Assembly (NCBI GenBank): GCA_011523425.1
Contig: WTGU01000120.1
Coordinates: forward strand, 1 to 64,000
Length of the DNA: 64,000 bases
Reading direction: 5' to 3'
Source of the DNA: Alphaproteobacteria bacterium
GTDB lineage: Bacteria > Pseudomonadota > Alphaproteobacteria > UBA828
The position numbers and the translations under genes are program-made. The notes beneath the pieces are model-generated. The model was not told where the DNA came from, did not search any database, and worked only from the letters and a program-made list of their open reading frames with translations. Positions 17,380-26,551 of this stretch are shown here, piece by piece (the stretch's first letter is position 1; each line of letters opens with the position of its first letter).

Positions 17380-18483
17380 CTATTCGACGACGAAGGTGGG
17401 GTTGAAATCGGCAGGCGCGAGGGAGAGGCGGGTGCTGAAGGCATCGAGATTGGCCTGCTCGACGATGTGGATGAAGGGGCCGGCGTGCAGGTGTTCGAGC
17501 TTGCCTTCGAGCAGTCGCACCGCCATCTCGATCCCCATCCGCCCCTGCAGGGCGGGAAAATCGGTGGGCGCGGCGACGATGCGGTCGCGCTTGATGCCGC
17601 GATAGACGGCGTGGGTGAAGTAGTCGGCGAGCACCCGGATCTGCCCGGTGAGGCCGCGCGCGCGGAGCAGGCTCACCGCAGCGCCCGCGGTAACGGCGCT
17701 GCCCACGATGTAGTCGATGTCCGGCCGCTCCTCGAGCGCCTCCTCCACCAGGATGAGCTGGATCTCGCGCCCGGTGTCGCCCCACTTGCGCACCACGATC
17801 TCGACGGCGCTGCCCGCGAGCGCCTCGGTGAATCCTTCCTCCACGAAGTGGGCCCACTGGGATTCACGCGGGCCGGGGAACCACGCGACCTTGACCGGCG
17901 GCGTGCCCGCCGGATGGAGGCCGGCGAGATAGGCGCCGGTCACCTCGCCCATCGTGACCCAGGAGACCGCGGCCTTGGCGCTGATACCGGGGTCGGCGAT
18001 GTCGTTGACCACGGCGATCACGGGAATGCTCTCGCTGATCGCGAGCACCGCCTCCGTCAACCCGTCGAAGCTCACCGCCCCCAGCGCCAGGATGTCCGCC
18101 TCGCGCGCGCAGTCGGTGATCTGGGCGATCTGGCGGGCGAGGTTGGGGTAGCCGCCGGCCTCGACGACGCGGAGCGCGACGCCCAGCCGCTTCGCCTCCT
18201 CGACCATGCCGTAGTTGACGCTCAGCCAGTACGAATCCTTGAGGTGGGGGTAGGACGCGCAGATCCGCCACTTCCGCGAGGCGCTGGAGAGGGGCCGATG
18301 GGTGATGGTCGTCGTCGGGCTGCGAAAGTCGAAGGGCGGGGACCAGACCTCGAGAGACCACGTGGATGGGGTCGTGTCCGCGGCTGCCGGCGCGGCCCCC
18401 TGCGCCAGCCCCGCTACCAGCGCGAGGCCCGCGAGGAGCCCGAGAGCCAGCCGTGACGGGCGCCCCGGTTTCATGCTCGGCAT
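17380..18483 (-). CDS. torT: TorT-like periplasmic TMAO-binding sensor protein
   Basis: A 367-residue periplasmic protein with an N-terminal signal peptide (LALGLLAGLALVAGLAQG, cut near AAADT). It resembles TorT, the periplasmic binding protein that presents trimethylamine N-oxide to the sensor kinase TorS. TorT-like blocks are YPHLKDSYWLSVNYGMVEEA, EAGGYPNLARQIAQITDC and VKVAWFPGPRESQWA. It is divergent from the torS-like gene with only 47 bases between the two starts, so both are probably controlled from one short region. No TMAO reductase genes are nearby; the neighbours are a TMAO importer and demethylase. Confidence 0.88.
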   Translation of the reverse strand: MPSMKPGRPSRLALGLLAGLALVAGLAQGAAPAAADTTPSTWSLEVWSPPFDFRSPTTTITHRPLSSASRKWRICASYPHLKDSYWLSVNYGMVEEAKRLGVALRVVEAGGYPNLARQIAQITDCAREADILALGAVSFDGLTEAVLAISESIPVIAVVNDIADPGISAKAAVSWVTMGEVTGAYLAGLHPAGTPPVKVAWFPGPRESQWAHFVEEGFTEALAGSAVEIVVRKWGDTGREIQLILVEEALEERPDIDYIVGSAVTAGAAVSLLRARGLTGQIRVLADYFTHAVYRGIKRDRIVAAPTDFPALQGRMGIEMAVRLLEGKLEHLHAGPFIHIVEQANLDAFSTRLSLAPADFNPTFVVE

Positions 18484-18530
18484 TCTGCGGCTGATTGCCT
18501 TTCGATTCCAACCGGTGTTCTACTTCCGCG

Positions 18531-21500
18531 ATGTTCGGTCGCTTCGGTATCGCGAGCCGGCTGTTCGCCGCCTTCTTCGGCGTCGCAGCGCTTTCCATCG
18601 CTGCCGGCGTCATCGGCTGGGTGGTCCTGCGCAACGTCGATACGGCGCAGACCACGATCGTCGACCAGGCCATGCCGGCGATCGCCGAGGCGCGGATCAT
18701 CGCCGAGACGTCGTCGCAGATCGCCGCGCACGGCGCGCTCCTGGCCAATGCCGAGAGCGAGGCTGAACGCCAGGCCGAGACCCACACTCTGCGCTCCACC
18801 ACCGATCTGCTCTCGGCCCGCCTGGACGCGCTGGAAGGATACGGCTTTCCCGAGCAGGAGGTTGCCGAGCTGCGCGGCGTGGTCTCGGCGCTGGCGTCCA
18901 ACCTCGATCGGCAGGGAGAGATCGTCGCGGCGCGTATCGGGGTGAGCGCCGTCCTGGCCGCTTCGATTGCGCGCACGCTGGAGGCGGCCGGCGATCTCTC
19001 TGTCCTGTCGGAGACCCTCACCTCCAACGCCGCGTCGGGCGCGACGGTCGTCATCTCCAACCTCTACGAGCTCGCCGAGGATCCGGCGCGCCTTCCGGCC
19101 ACTTTCGATGCCTTCGACCGGCTGGTCGAGGCCGACCTCTTCCTCCTCGAGCGGATGTTCGAGCTCAGGATGCGCGCCTCCGAGCAGGGGCTGCTGTTGA
19201 ACCAGCTCGGCCGCGCGCGCGACACGGGCGAGATCAACTGGATCGAGGAGCGTTACAGCGGCAACCTCCGCATCCTCACGCGCCGCGTGGCCCTGATCGA
19301 CGACCCGATCCGCCGCGAACAGGCGGCGACGCTGGTCGCCGCGCTCTCGTCGGACGGCCCCCCCGGCACGCTCGGCCTCTTCGACCTCCGTCGCGAGGCG
19401 CTTGGCCTCGATGCGGCGCTCGCGGCCCTCGCCGCCGACAACCGGGCGCTGACCGAGACGATGAACGAGCATGTCGCCGCGGTCGTCTCCCGCTCGCAGC
19501 TGATCGCCGCGGGCGCGTCGGAAGCGGCAGACAGTGCCGTCGAGTTCGGCGGGCTCACCGTCCTCCTCCAGATCGTGCTGTTCATCGCCATCGCCGGCGC
19601 CATCGCCTGGCTCTACGTGCACCGCAACCTCGTTCACCGGCTGTCCGCGCTGCACCGGGTGATGCAAAGCCTAGCGGCGGGGCGCATGGACGTGGCTGTG
19701 CCGACGGGCGGTCGCGACGAGCTCTCTGACATGGCCGATACGGTGCGCGTGTTCCGCGACCAGGCGATCGTCAAGCAGCAGTTGGAGGAAGAGCGTGAAC
19801 GGACGAACGCCGAGCTGCGCCAGCACAAGGAGGAGCTGGAAAGGCTCGTCGCCGAGCGCACCGCGCAGCTGACCGAGGCCAACGCCCGGCTCGTGGAGGA
19901 AGTAGAGAACCATGATCGGGCCCGCGCCCGCGCGGAGCAGGCGAGCCGCGCCAAGTCCGAGTTCCTGGCGACGATGAGCCACGAGATCCGCACCCCGATG
20001 AACGGGGTTCTCGGCATGTTGCGGCTGATGGCCGACGGTCCTTTGAACGAGAAGCAGCGGCAGCAGGTCAGGGTGATGCGCTCATCGAGCGAGATCCTGC
20101 TCGGCATCCTCAACGACATCCTCGACTATTCCCGGGTCGAGTCCGGAGAGATCGAGGTGGAGCACGCCGTCTTCGACCTGCACGAGCTGGTCGAGGACAT
20201 CGTGGTGCTCATGCAGGGCCGGGCGCGGGAGAAGAACCTCGCCCTCGAGCTCGCGATCGCAGACGGCGTGCCGACAGCGGTGGCGGGCGATCGGCAGAAG
20301 CTGAGCCAGGTCCTGCTCAACCTGCTGGGCAACGGCATCAAGTTCACCGATCGCGGCTCCGTCACGCTGTCGCTCGCCGACGACGAGGAGCCGGACACCG
20401 TGCGTCTCGCAGTGCGGGACACAGGCCCCGGCATCGCCGAGCAGGACCGCGCCCATCTCTTCGAGCCCTTCTACCAGGCGGCCGCGTCTCGCCGGCACGG
20501 ACAGCAGACCGGCACCGGCCTCGGCCTCGCGATCTCGCGGCGGCTGGTCACGGCGATGGAGGGCCGGATCGGGGTCGAGACGGAGCCTGGGCGGGGAAGC
20601 TGCTTCTCGGTCACACTGCCGCTGCCGCAGGCGGAGGCTGCCATTCAGCCGTCGGCCGCGGAGGCGCTGCCCTACGAGGCGGGCGTTCCCCTCAGCGCGA
20701 TGAGCGTCCTCATCGTCGAGGACAATGTGGTCAACGCGATGGTCGTAGAGGCCTTCGTCACCAGAATGGGCCACGAGCCGCTCGTCGCGTCGACCGCCGA
20801 GGAGGGGCTGGCGCTCCTGGAGAGGCAGTCGTTCGATCTGGTCCTCATGGACATCAGCCTGCCGGGCATCGACGGAATCGAGGCGACGCAGCGCATCCGC
20901 GCACACGCGGATTCCGCGATCCACTCGCTGCCGGTCATTGCGATGTCGGCCCACGTCTTCGAGAGCGAGGTCGCCCAGCATCTTCAATCCGGAATGGATG
21001 CCTTCATCGGCAAGCCCATCGCGCCGGAGGCCCTGGCTCAGACCATCTCGAGCGTCCTCGGCCGTGCGCCCGGCTGGCGCGACCAGGAGGACCGGGGCCG
21101 GGCCGGCGACGGCGACACGTCGATCATCGATCCCGCCGTGCTGGCGCAGGATCGTGCGGCGCTCGGCGCCGAGCGCGGTGTCCTGATGATCGAGACCTTC
21201 GTCGAGACGGCGCCGGTTCAGATCGACGGCATCAGGAGCGCACTCGCCGACGGTCGCGCCGAGCGGGCGGCGGACCTGGCCCATGCGCTGAGGGGCGCGG
21301 CGGGCAGTCTCGGGCTGCGCCGCCTCGCGGACCGTTGCGGCGCGCTGGAAGCCCGCGCCCGCACGCCGGAGGCGGCAGCCCTGGCCGACGAGCTACAGCG
21401 TCTGTTCGAGGAATCGCGGGAGGCGCTGGTGACGCTCTGGTCGGGTCTCGATTCCGGCGCGCGCGACGATCAGGCCGTCACGGCCGGGGTGAACACGTAA
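18531..21500 (+). CDS. torS: TorS-like hybrid sensor histidine kinase
   Basis: A 989-residue membrane phosphorelay kinase. Order: TM1 (about 9-31), a helical periplasmic domain, TM2 (about 341-362), HAMP, coiled coil, kinase domain with phospho-accepting His484 ([12 protein letters not shown]), ATPase domain (GTGLGLAIS), receiver with Asp774 ([12 protein letters not shown]) and a C-terminal HPt domain with His918 ([13 protein letters not shown]). This H-D-H architecture matches TorS, which reads TorT-TMAO and passes phosphate to TorR. I use the ATG at 18531, the first methionine; no strong ribosome site is seen. The 3' end overlaps torR by 31 bases on the opposite strand. Confidence 0.9.
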   Translation: MFGRFGIASRLFAAFFGVAALSIAAGVIGWVVLRNVDTAQTTIVDQAMPAIAEARIIAETSSQIAAHGALLANAESEAERQAETHTLRSTTDLLSARLDALEGYGFPEQEVAELRGVVSALASNLDRQGEIVAARIGVSAVLAASIARTLEAAGDLSVLSETLTSNAASGATVVISNLYELAEDPARLPATFDAFDRLVEADLFLLERMFELRMRASEQGLLLNQLGRARDTGEINWIEERYSGNLRILTRRVALIDDPIRREQAATLVAALSSDGPPGTLGLFDLRREALGLDAALAALAADNRALTETMNEHVAAVVSRSQLIAAGASEAADSAVEFGGLTVLLQIVLFIAIAGAIAWLYVHRNLVHRLSALHRVMQSLAAGRMDVAVPTGGRDELSDMADTVRVFRDQAIVKQQLEEERERTNAELRQHKEELERLVAERTAQLTEANARLVEEVENHDRARARAEQASRAKSEFLATMSHEIRTPMNGVLGMLRLMADGPLNEKQRQQVRVMRSSSEILLGILNDILDYSRVESGEIEVEHAVFDLHELVEDIVVLMQGRAREKNLALELAIADGVPTAVAGDRQKLSQVLLNLLGNGIKFTDRGSVTLSLADDEEPDTVRLAVRDTGPGIAEQDRAHLFEPFYQAAASRRHGQQTGTGLGLAISRRLVTAMEGRIGVETEPGRGSCFSVTLPLPQAEAAIQPSAAEALPYEAGVPLSAMSVLIVEDNVVNAMVVEAFVTRMGHEPLVASTAEEGLALLERQSFDLVLMDISLPGIDGIEATQRIRAHADSAIHSLPVIAMSAHVFESEVAQHLQSGMDAFIGKPIAPEALAQTISSVLGRAPGWRDQEDRGRAGDGDTSIIDPAVLAQDRAALGAERGVLMIETFVETAPVQIDGIRSALADGRAERAADLAHALRGAAGSLGLRRLADRCGALEARARTPEAAALADELQRLFEESREALVTLWSGLDSGARDDQAVTAGVNT

Positions 21501-22174
21501 CCCTCGCCGTGCACCGTCACGATGAGCTCGGGCGCGCCCGGGTTCTCCTCGATCTTGCGCCGGAGCCGGCGGACCAGGACGTCGATGGTGCGATCGCTGG
21601 GATCCCAGGACCTGTGGGTGATCAGCGCGAGAAGACGCTCTCGCGAGAGGACCTGGCCGGGATGCTCCGCCAGGGCAGCGAGCAATTCGTGCTCGGCGCG
21701 GGTGAGCTGCACGATCTCGCCCTCCGGCGAGATCAGCTTGCGCGCCGCCGTCGAGAACGTCCAGCCGGCGAAGCGGCGGCCGGGCGAGGGCTCCCGCGGG
21801 CCGTCGCCCGCACGGCGCAAGACGCTCTTGACGCGGGCCAGCAGCTCGCGCGGGTTGAACGGCTTGGTGATGTAGTCGTCGGCGCCGATCTCCAGGCCGA
21901 CGATCCTGTCCACCTCGTCGGTCCGCACCGTGACGAGGATGATCCCGACCCTGCTCTGGGCCCGAAGCTTGCGGGTCAGGTCGAGGCCGTCCTCGCGCGG
22001 CAGGTTGATGTCGAGCAGGATCAGGTCGGCGGCATCCCGCTCCAGGATCCGCCACATGCCGTCGCCGTCCTCCGCCTCGCTCACCCGGTGGCCGGCGGCT
22101 TCCGCGTAGCCGGCGAGCTTGGTACGGGTTACGGCGTCGTCCTCGACCACAACGATGTGGTAGGGATCGGTCAT
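21470..22174 (-). CDS. torR: TorR-like response regulator (OmpR family)
   Basis: A 234-residue OmpR-type regulator: an N-terminal receiver (VVVEDDAVTRTKLAGYAE, phospho-Asp in ILLDINLPREDG, Lys in ITKPFNPREL) and a C-terminal winged helix (LTRAEHELLAALAEHPGQVL, TIDVLVRRLRRKIEENP). It is the expected output of TorS. It is transcribed toward torS, overlapping its last 31 bases, and divergently from the importer gene tmoX across 172 bases. Its likely target is that intergenic region, which would connect TMAO sensing to TMAO uptake. Direct DNA binding is inferred, not shown. Confidence 0.88.
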   Translation of the reverse strand: MTDPYHIVVVEDDAVTRTKLAGYAEAAGHRVSEAEDGDGMWRILERDAADLILLDINLPREDGLDLTRKLRAQSRVGIILVTVRTDEVDRIVGLEIGADDYITKPFNPRELLARVKSVLRRAGDGPREPSPGRRFAGWTFSTAARKLISPEGEIVQLTRAEHELLAALAEHPGQVLSRERLLALITHRSWDPSDRTIDVLVRRLRRKIEENPGAPELIVTVHGEGYVFTPAVTA

Positions 22175-22346
22175 TCCGCGGTCACGCGCGTCGCCTTTGG
22201 CTGATTGTCACATCTTATACCATTTTTTACAGGCCATTTACGGGATGGGTCTGTCTTGTTCACAACGCCTCTCTACGCTGCGGCTTAGCTGCGCGGATTC
22301 CTGCGCAGGCGAGAGACTGCACGCAAGGAACAGTGAGGAGGCGACT
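22175..22346. promoter_or_regulatory. torR-tmoX divergent control region
   Basis: A 172-base region between divergent starts, locally A+T-rich (CTTATACCATTTTTTACAG near 22214-22232), unlike its surroundings. TTGTTCACAA at 22256-22265 matches seven of ten positions of the E. coli tor-box decamer CTGTTCATAT; TTGTCACAT at 22205-22213 is a weaker relative. I could not find a good -35/-10 pair for tmoX, which fits an activator-dependent promoter. GAGGAGG at 22336-22342 is the ribosome site of tmoX. Confidence 0.4.
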
Positions 22347-23315
22347 ATGGTGGGAACGAAGGTGAGGCGGTGGGTGATCGCCCTCGTCGCGGGGGCCGCG
22401 GTCGGCCTTGCGGGCGCCGTGTCCGGCGTGGCGCAGGCGGCGGACTCCGACGACCCGATCAAGATCCCGATCCACAACTGGTCGAGCCAGATCGTGGGTG
22501 CCCATGTCCTGGGCAAGGTGCTCAACGGCCAGGGCTTCGCGACAGAGTTCATCAACGCCGACAGCCAGGTGGTCTACACCTCGATGTGTGAAGGCGATAT
22601 CGACGTCGTTCACGAGGTCTGGCAGGGCGCATTCGGCGTGGCCTTCGAGCAGGTGGTGGCGGAAGGCTGCGTGATCGACGCCGCGACCCATGACGCCAAG
22701 ACCCGCGAGGAGTGGTGGTATCCCTCCTATGTCGAGGAGCAGTGCCCGGGTCTGCCCGACTGGCAGGCGCTGAATGCCTGCGCCGAGCTCTTCGCGACCC
22801 CCGAGACGGCCCCGAAGGGCCGCTTCCTCGGTGGCCCGGTCGACTGGCTGAAGCACGACGCCGAGCGCGTTGAAGGCCTCGGCATGGACTTCGAGGTGGT
22901 GAACGCAGGCTCGGCCGCGGCGATCTGGGCCGAGCTCGCATCGGCGTTCGAGCGCAAGGCCGCCATCGTGCACTTCAACTGGACGCCCAACTTCATCGAG
23001 GCGATCTACGACGGCAAGTTCGTCGAGTTCCCGGAGTATGGCGAGGCCTGCAAGGATGACCCGGCCTGGGGTCTCAACCCCGACATGACCTACGACTGCG
23101 GCAACCCGAAGGACGGCTATCTCAAAATCGGCGTCTGGAACGGTATGCCCGACAAGTGGCCGACGGCCTACGCCATCATCTCAAAGATGAACCTGACCAA
23201 CCTCGACATCGCGGTGATGTCCAAGCTCGTCGACATCGACGGCATGGAGATCGAAGAGGCCGCCGACAAGTGGCTGGCCGACAACGAAGCCAAGTGGATG
23301 GGCTGGGTGAACTAG
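22347..23315 (+). CDS. tmoX: TMAO/glycine-betaine-type ABC transporter substrate-binding protein
   Basis: A 322-residue periplasmic binding protein of the OpuAC (type II betaine-binding) family with a Sec signal peptide (WVIALVAGAAVGLAGAVSG, cut near AQAADS). Trp-rich segments such as INADSQVVYTSMCEGDIDVV, HEVWQGAF and HFNWTPNF are the sort that cage a quaternary or N-oxide group. I call it TmoX because it is followed by a matching ATPase, a fused permease and a demethylase of the Tdm type, and preceded by torTSR. From its own sequence alone glycine betaine, choline or TMAO would all be possible. The start is set by GAGGAGG four bases upstream. Confidence 0.82.
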   Translation: MVGTKVRRWVIALVAGAAVGLAGAVSGVAQAADSDDPIKIPIHNWSSQIVGAHVLGKVLNGQGFATEFINADSQVVYTSMCEGDIDVVHEVWQGAFGVAFEQVVAEGCVIDAATHDAKTREEWWYPSYVEEQCPGLPDWQALNACAELFATPETAPKGRFLGGPVDWLKHDAERVEGLGMDFEVVNAGSAAAIWAELASAFERKAAIVHFNWTPNFIEAIYDGKFVEFPEYGEACKDDPAWGLNPDMTYDCGNPKDGYLKIGVWNGMPDKWPTAYAIISKMNLTNLDIAVMSKLVDIDGMEIEEAADKWLADNEAKWMGWVN

Positions 23316-23332
23316 CCCAAAACCGTTGGCGA

Positions 23333-23379
23333 CGAGGGCGCCGCCTTTCTCCCTGTGGCGGCGCCCTCGCTTTATTTCG
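23333..23379 (+). terminator. Strong hairpin after tmoX (attenuator-like)
   Basis: CGAGGGCGCCGCC (23333-23345) pairs perfectly with GGCGGCGCCCTCG (23357-23369) around an 11-base loop and is followed by CTTTATTTCG. It lies inside the tmoX-tmoW gap of 186 bases. It probably cuts transcription into the ATPase and permease genes, or stabilises tmoX mRNA, so that the binding protein is made in excess. Confidence 0.8.
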
Positions 23380-23501
23380 TGCCCCTGCCGGCCCATAGTA
23401 CCGGTACAAGGCGGTCGCGCCCCGTGCCGCAGGCTCAGGGGCGGCATGTCGCGAGCACGGGGCTGCGGCACGGGTTCCGCTGCAAGCGGGGGAGGCGCCC
23501 T

Positions 23502-24524
23502 TTGGCCGAACCAATTCTCACGTGCAGCGGCGTCTGGAAGCTGTTCGGTCCCAAGCCCCGCTCGTTCATGCAACGGCACGGAGGCGCGCCGGACCTCGCC
23601 ACCATTCTGGAAGAAGGCTACATCCCCGCCGTGCGCGATGCCTCGCTGGAGGTCAATGCCGGCGAGATCCTGGTGATCATGGGGCTCTCGGGCTCGGGCA
23701 AGTCCACGCTCCTGCGCTGCCTCGCCCGCCTGATCGAGCCGACCGCCGGCGCGATCATGTTCGAGGGCCAGGACCTGCTCAGGGCGAGCAACCGGGAGCT
23801 CACGCAGCTCCGCCGGCACAAGATGGGCATGGTGTTCCAGCACTTCGCGCTGCTGCCGCACCGCACCGTGCTGCAGAACGTTGCCTTCCCGCTCGAGGTC
23901 CAGGGTATCGACCGCCGCACGCGGGAGGCTCGTGCCCGGGAGATGATCGAGCTCGTCGGCCTCGAGGGGCGTGAGCGCTACTACCCGCGCGAGCTCTCCG
24001 GCGGCCAGCAGCAGAGGGTCGGGATCGCCCGCTCGCTCGCGGTGGGGCCCGAGCTCTGGTTCCTGGACGAGCCCTTCTCCGCCCTCGACCCGCTCATCCG
24101 CCGCGAGATGCAGAACGAGTTCCTGCGCCTCCAGAACATGCTGCACAAGACGATCCTGTTCATCACCCATGACTTCGACGAGGCCATCAGGCTCGCGGAC
24201 CGGATCATCATCATGAAGGACGGCATCATCGAGCAGTCCGGTACCGCCACGGAGCTCATCGAGAACCCGCTGACCGACTATGTGCGCGAGTTCACCAAGG
24301 ACGTGGCGCGGGATCGCCTGCTCAGGGTAGCGACGGCCATGCGCCCCGCCGCCGCTGGCGAGGCGACGCACGGCGAGGTCAGCGCGGACGCCACGCTCGC
24401 GGAGGTTGCGCCGCAGGTGATCGAGGCGGAGCGCCCGGTGGCGGTGGTCGGCGACAGGGGCGAGATCGTGGGCGTGCTCGACCGCTTCCGCCTGGTCGAC
24501 GCGATGTACGCCGACCGCACCTGA
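23502..24524 (+). CDS. tmoW: TMAO/betaine-type ABC transporter ATP-binding protein
   Basis: A 340-residue ATPase of the ProV/OpuAA type. Walker A GLSGSGKST (residues 61-69), signature LSGGQQQRVGIARS, Walker B ELWFLDEPFSALD and the switch His in FITHDFDEAI are intact. A short C-terminal CBS-like tail (VAVVGDRGEIVGVLDRF) follows. I choose a TTG start at 23502 because GGGGGAGG lies eight bases upstream and the product then begins like its relatives; an upstream ATG at 23355 falls within the tmoX terminator hairpin and is unlikely. Three bases separate it from the permease gene. Confidence 0.87.
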   Translation: MAEPILTCSGVWKLFGPKPRSFMQRHGGAPDLATILEEGYIPAVRDASLEVNAGEILVIMGLSGSGKSTLLRCLARLIEPTAGAIMFEGQDLLRASNRELTQLRRHKMGMVFQHFALLPHRTVLQNVAFPLEVQGIDRRTREARAREMIELVGLEGRERYYPRELSGGQQQRVGIARSLAVGPELWFLDEPFSALDPLIRREMQNEFLRLQNMLHKTILFITHDFDEAIRLADRIIIMKDGIIEQSGTATELIENPLTDYVREFTKDVARDRLLRVATAMRPAAAGEATHGEVSADATLAEVAPQVIEAERPVAVVGDRGEIVGVLDRFRLVDAMYADRT

Positions 24525-24527
24525 GCC

Positions 24528-26528
24528 GTGGCCGCCGAGCGAACCGTCGGGGGATCGATCGGGGCCCCGGTTGCGGCGTCCCGCCGCCTGCTGCGCATGC
24601 CAGGCGCGGTGCCGCTGCTCGTGCTGGTGCCGTTCGTCATTCTGCTGGCGCTCAAGCCCATCCTTCCCGAGGCCGGGATCGTCTGGCCCAAGAGCATCGC
24701 GGTCCCCTTCATCGACTGGATCAACGTCGTCGTCGACGTCTTCCGCAAGCATGAGATATTCGGCGTCTTCACGGTCAAGGACGCGACACGGACGATCGCG
24801 TACGGGATCGAGTGGCCGCTCGACATCATGGAGGGCCTGCTGGCAGGCGGCTTCAAGTCGATCGGCATTCCCGCCATCCCGTGGGTGATGATCGCGGGCC
24901 TGGCCGCGGTCTTCGGCTGGTGGCTGAAGGGCTGGCGGCTGGCACTGCTCGCCGGCGGCTGCATCGTCTACTTCGCGCTCTTCGGCAAGTGGTCGCTGTC
25001 GATGACCACGCTCTCCCTCGTCCTGGTTGCGGCCCCCATCGCGGGCGCGGTCGGCGTGGCGCTCGGGGTCCTCGCGGCCAAGTGGCCGCCCTTCGAGCGC
25101 GTCCTGTGGCCGATCCTCAACGTCATGCAGTCGTTACCGCACTTCTCCTACCTGATCCCGGTGGCGCTCTTCATCGGCGTGTCGCACCGCGCGGGCGCCA
25201 TCGCCACTATCCTCTTCGCCATACCGCCGATGACGCGGCTCACGGTGCTCGGGATCAAGGGCGTGGCGGAGGAAGTGCGCGAGGCCGGCCGTATGGCTGG
25301 CTGCACGCGCTGGCAGATGCTGTTCAAGGTCGAGATTCCGGCGGCGCGCGATTCGCTCATGCTCGGCGTCAACCAGGTCATCATGCAGTGCCTGGCGATG
25401 GTCGTGATCGCCTGCTTCATCGGTGCCAAGGGACTGGGGCAGGACCTCCTGCTCCGTCTTCAGAACCTGAGCCTCGGGCAGGCGCTGGAGAACGGTATTG
25501 CCGTGGTGCTCATGGCCGTGATGCTCGACAGGCTCAGCCGCGCGCTCTCCGAGAAGCAGCCCGAGCGTCGGCCCGAGGGCCCGTTCTGGCGTGTGCATCC
25601 CTATCTCGTGGCGGCTGCCATCGTCATCGTCGCCTCCATCGTCGCGGCGGTGCTGACGCCCTATGCCCAGGAGTTACCCCGGTCCGCCACCATCACGACC
25701 GCGCCGTTCTGGGACGCGGTCGTCAGATTCATCACCATCACGCTCTACGACCCGCTCTCCTTCATCCGCGACGGCCTCCTGATCCACGTGCTGATCCCTC
25801 TGCGCACGGGCTTCCAGTGGATGCCGTGGATCGCGGTTGCGGCGCTGGCCGGCGCCATCGGCTGGCGCGTCGCGGGCCCGCGGCTCGCGGCGACGGTGGC
25901 GGGCTTCGTGAGCTTCATCGCGCTCACCGGTTTTTGGGAGCGCGCCTCGATCACCGCCTACATGGTCTTCTTCGCGCTGCTGCTCTGCGTGATCTTCGGG
26001 CTGCCGCTCGGCATCTGGGCATCCAAGACGGCGCGCCGCACCCGCTTCGTGCAGCTCCTCTGCGACACCTTCCAGACCTTCCCCTCGTTCATCTACCTGA
26101 TCCCGGTGATCATGCTGTTCCGGGTGGGCGACGTGGCGGCGATCACCGCCATCGTGATCTACGCGGCGATCCCCATCGTCCGCTACACCGTCTTCGGCCT
26201 GCGCGGCGTACCCAGCGAGACAATCGAGGCGGCCGTCACCGCAGGCTGCACGCCGCGGCAGATCCTGTGGAAGGTGCGGATGCCGCTCGCCTTTCCCGAG
26301 ATCATGCTCGGGGTCAACCAGACCATCATGTTCGGCCTCTTCATGGTGATCATCGCCGCCTTCATCGGCACCAAGGATCTCGGCCAGGAGATCTTCAGGG
26401 CGCTCACCTTCAATGACGCGGGCAAGGGCCTCGTCATCGGCCTCTGCGTCGCCTTTATCGGGCTGACGGTGGATCGCCTGGTCACGGAGTGGTCGGCGCA
26501 GCGGCGGCGCCAGCTCGGGCTCGCCTGA
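24528..26528 (+). CDS. tmoV: Fused double-domain TMAO/betaine-type ABC permease
   Basis: A 666-residue inner-membrane protein with two consecutive MetI/ProW-type permease domains. The first has the motif VREAGRMAGCTRWQMLFKVE, then PAARDSLMLGVNQVIMQ; the second repeats it as IEAAVTAGCTPRQILWKVRM, then LAFPEIMLGVNQTIMF. Thus a whole permease pair is encoded as one chain, about twice the length of E. coli ProW. About twelve or more membrane segments are expected. GTG start three bases after tmoW. It completes the importer TmoXWV and is followed 23 bases later by the demethylase gene. Confidence 0.85.
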   Translation: MAAERTVGGSIGAPVAASRRLLRMPGAVPLLVLVPFVILLALKPILPEAGIVWPKSIAVPFIDWINVVVDVFRKHEIFGVFTVKDATRTIAYGIEWPLDIMEGLLAGGFKSIGIPAIPWVMIAGLAAVFGWWLKGWRLALLAGGCIVYFALFGKWSLSMTTLSLVLVAAPIAGAVGVALGVLAAKWPPFERVLWPILNVMQSLPHFSYLIPVALFIGVSHRAGAIATILFAIPPMTRLTVLGIKGVAEEVREAGRMAGCTRWQMLFKVEIPAARDSLMLGVNQVIMQCLAMVVIACFIGAKGLGQDLLLRLQNLSLGQALENGIAVVLMAVMLDRLSRALSEKQPERRPEGPFWRVHPYLVAAAIVIVASIVAAVLTPYAQELPRSATITTAPFWDAVVRFITITLYDPLSFIRDGLLIHVLIPLRTGFQWMPWIAVAALAGAIGWRVAGPRLAATVAGFVSFIALTGFWERASITAYMVFFALLLCVIFGLPLGIWASKTARRTRFVQLLCDTFQTFPSFIYLIPVIMLFRVGDVAAITAIVIYAAIPIVRYTVFGLRGVPSETIEAAVTAGCTPRQILWKVRMPLAFPEIMLGVNQTIMFGLFMVIIAAFIGTKDLGQEIFRALTFNDAGKGLVIGLCVAFIGLTVDRLVTEWSAQRRRQLGLA

Positions 26529-26551
26529 GAGGCTGCGGGAAAGGAGGCGTC

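Noticed and set aside
23355-23501. N-terminal extension of the TmoW ATPase to an upstream ATG
   Set aside because: The extension would begin inside the tmoX terminator hairpin and has no family similarity; the TTG at 23502 has a good ribosome site.
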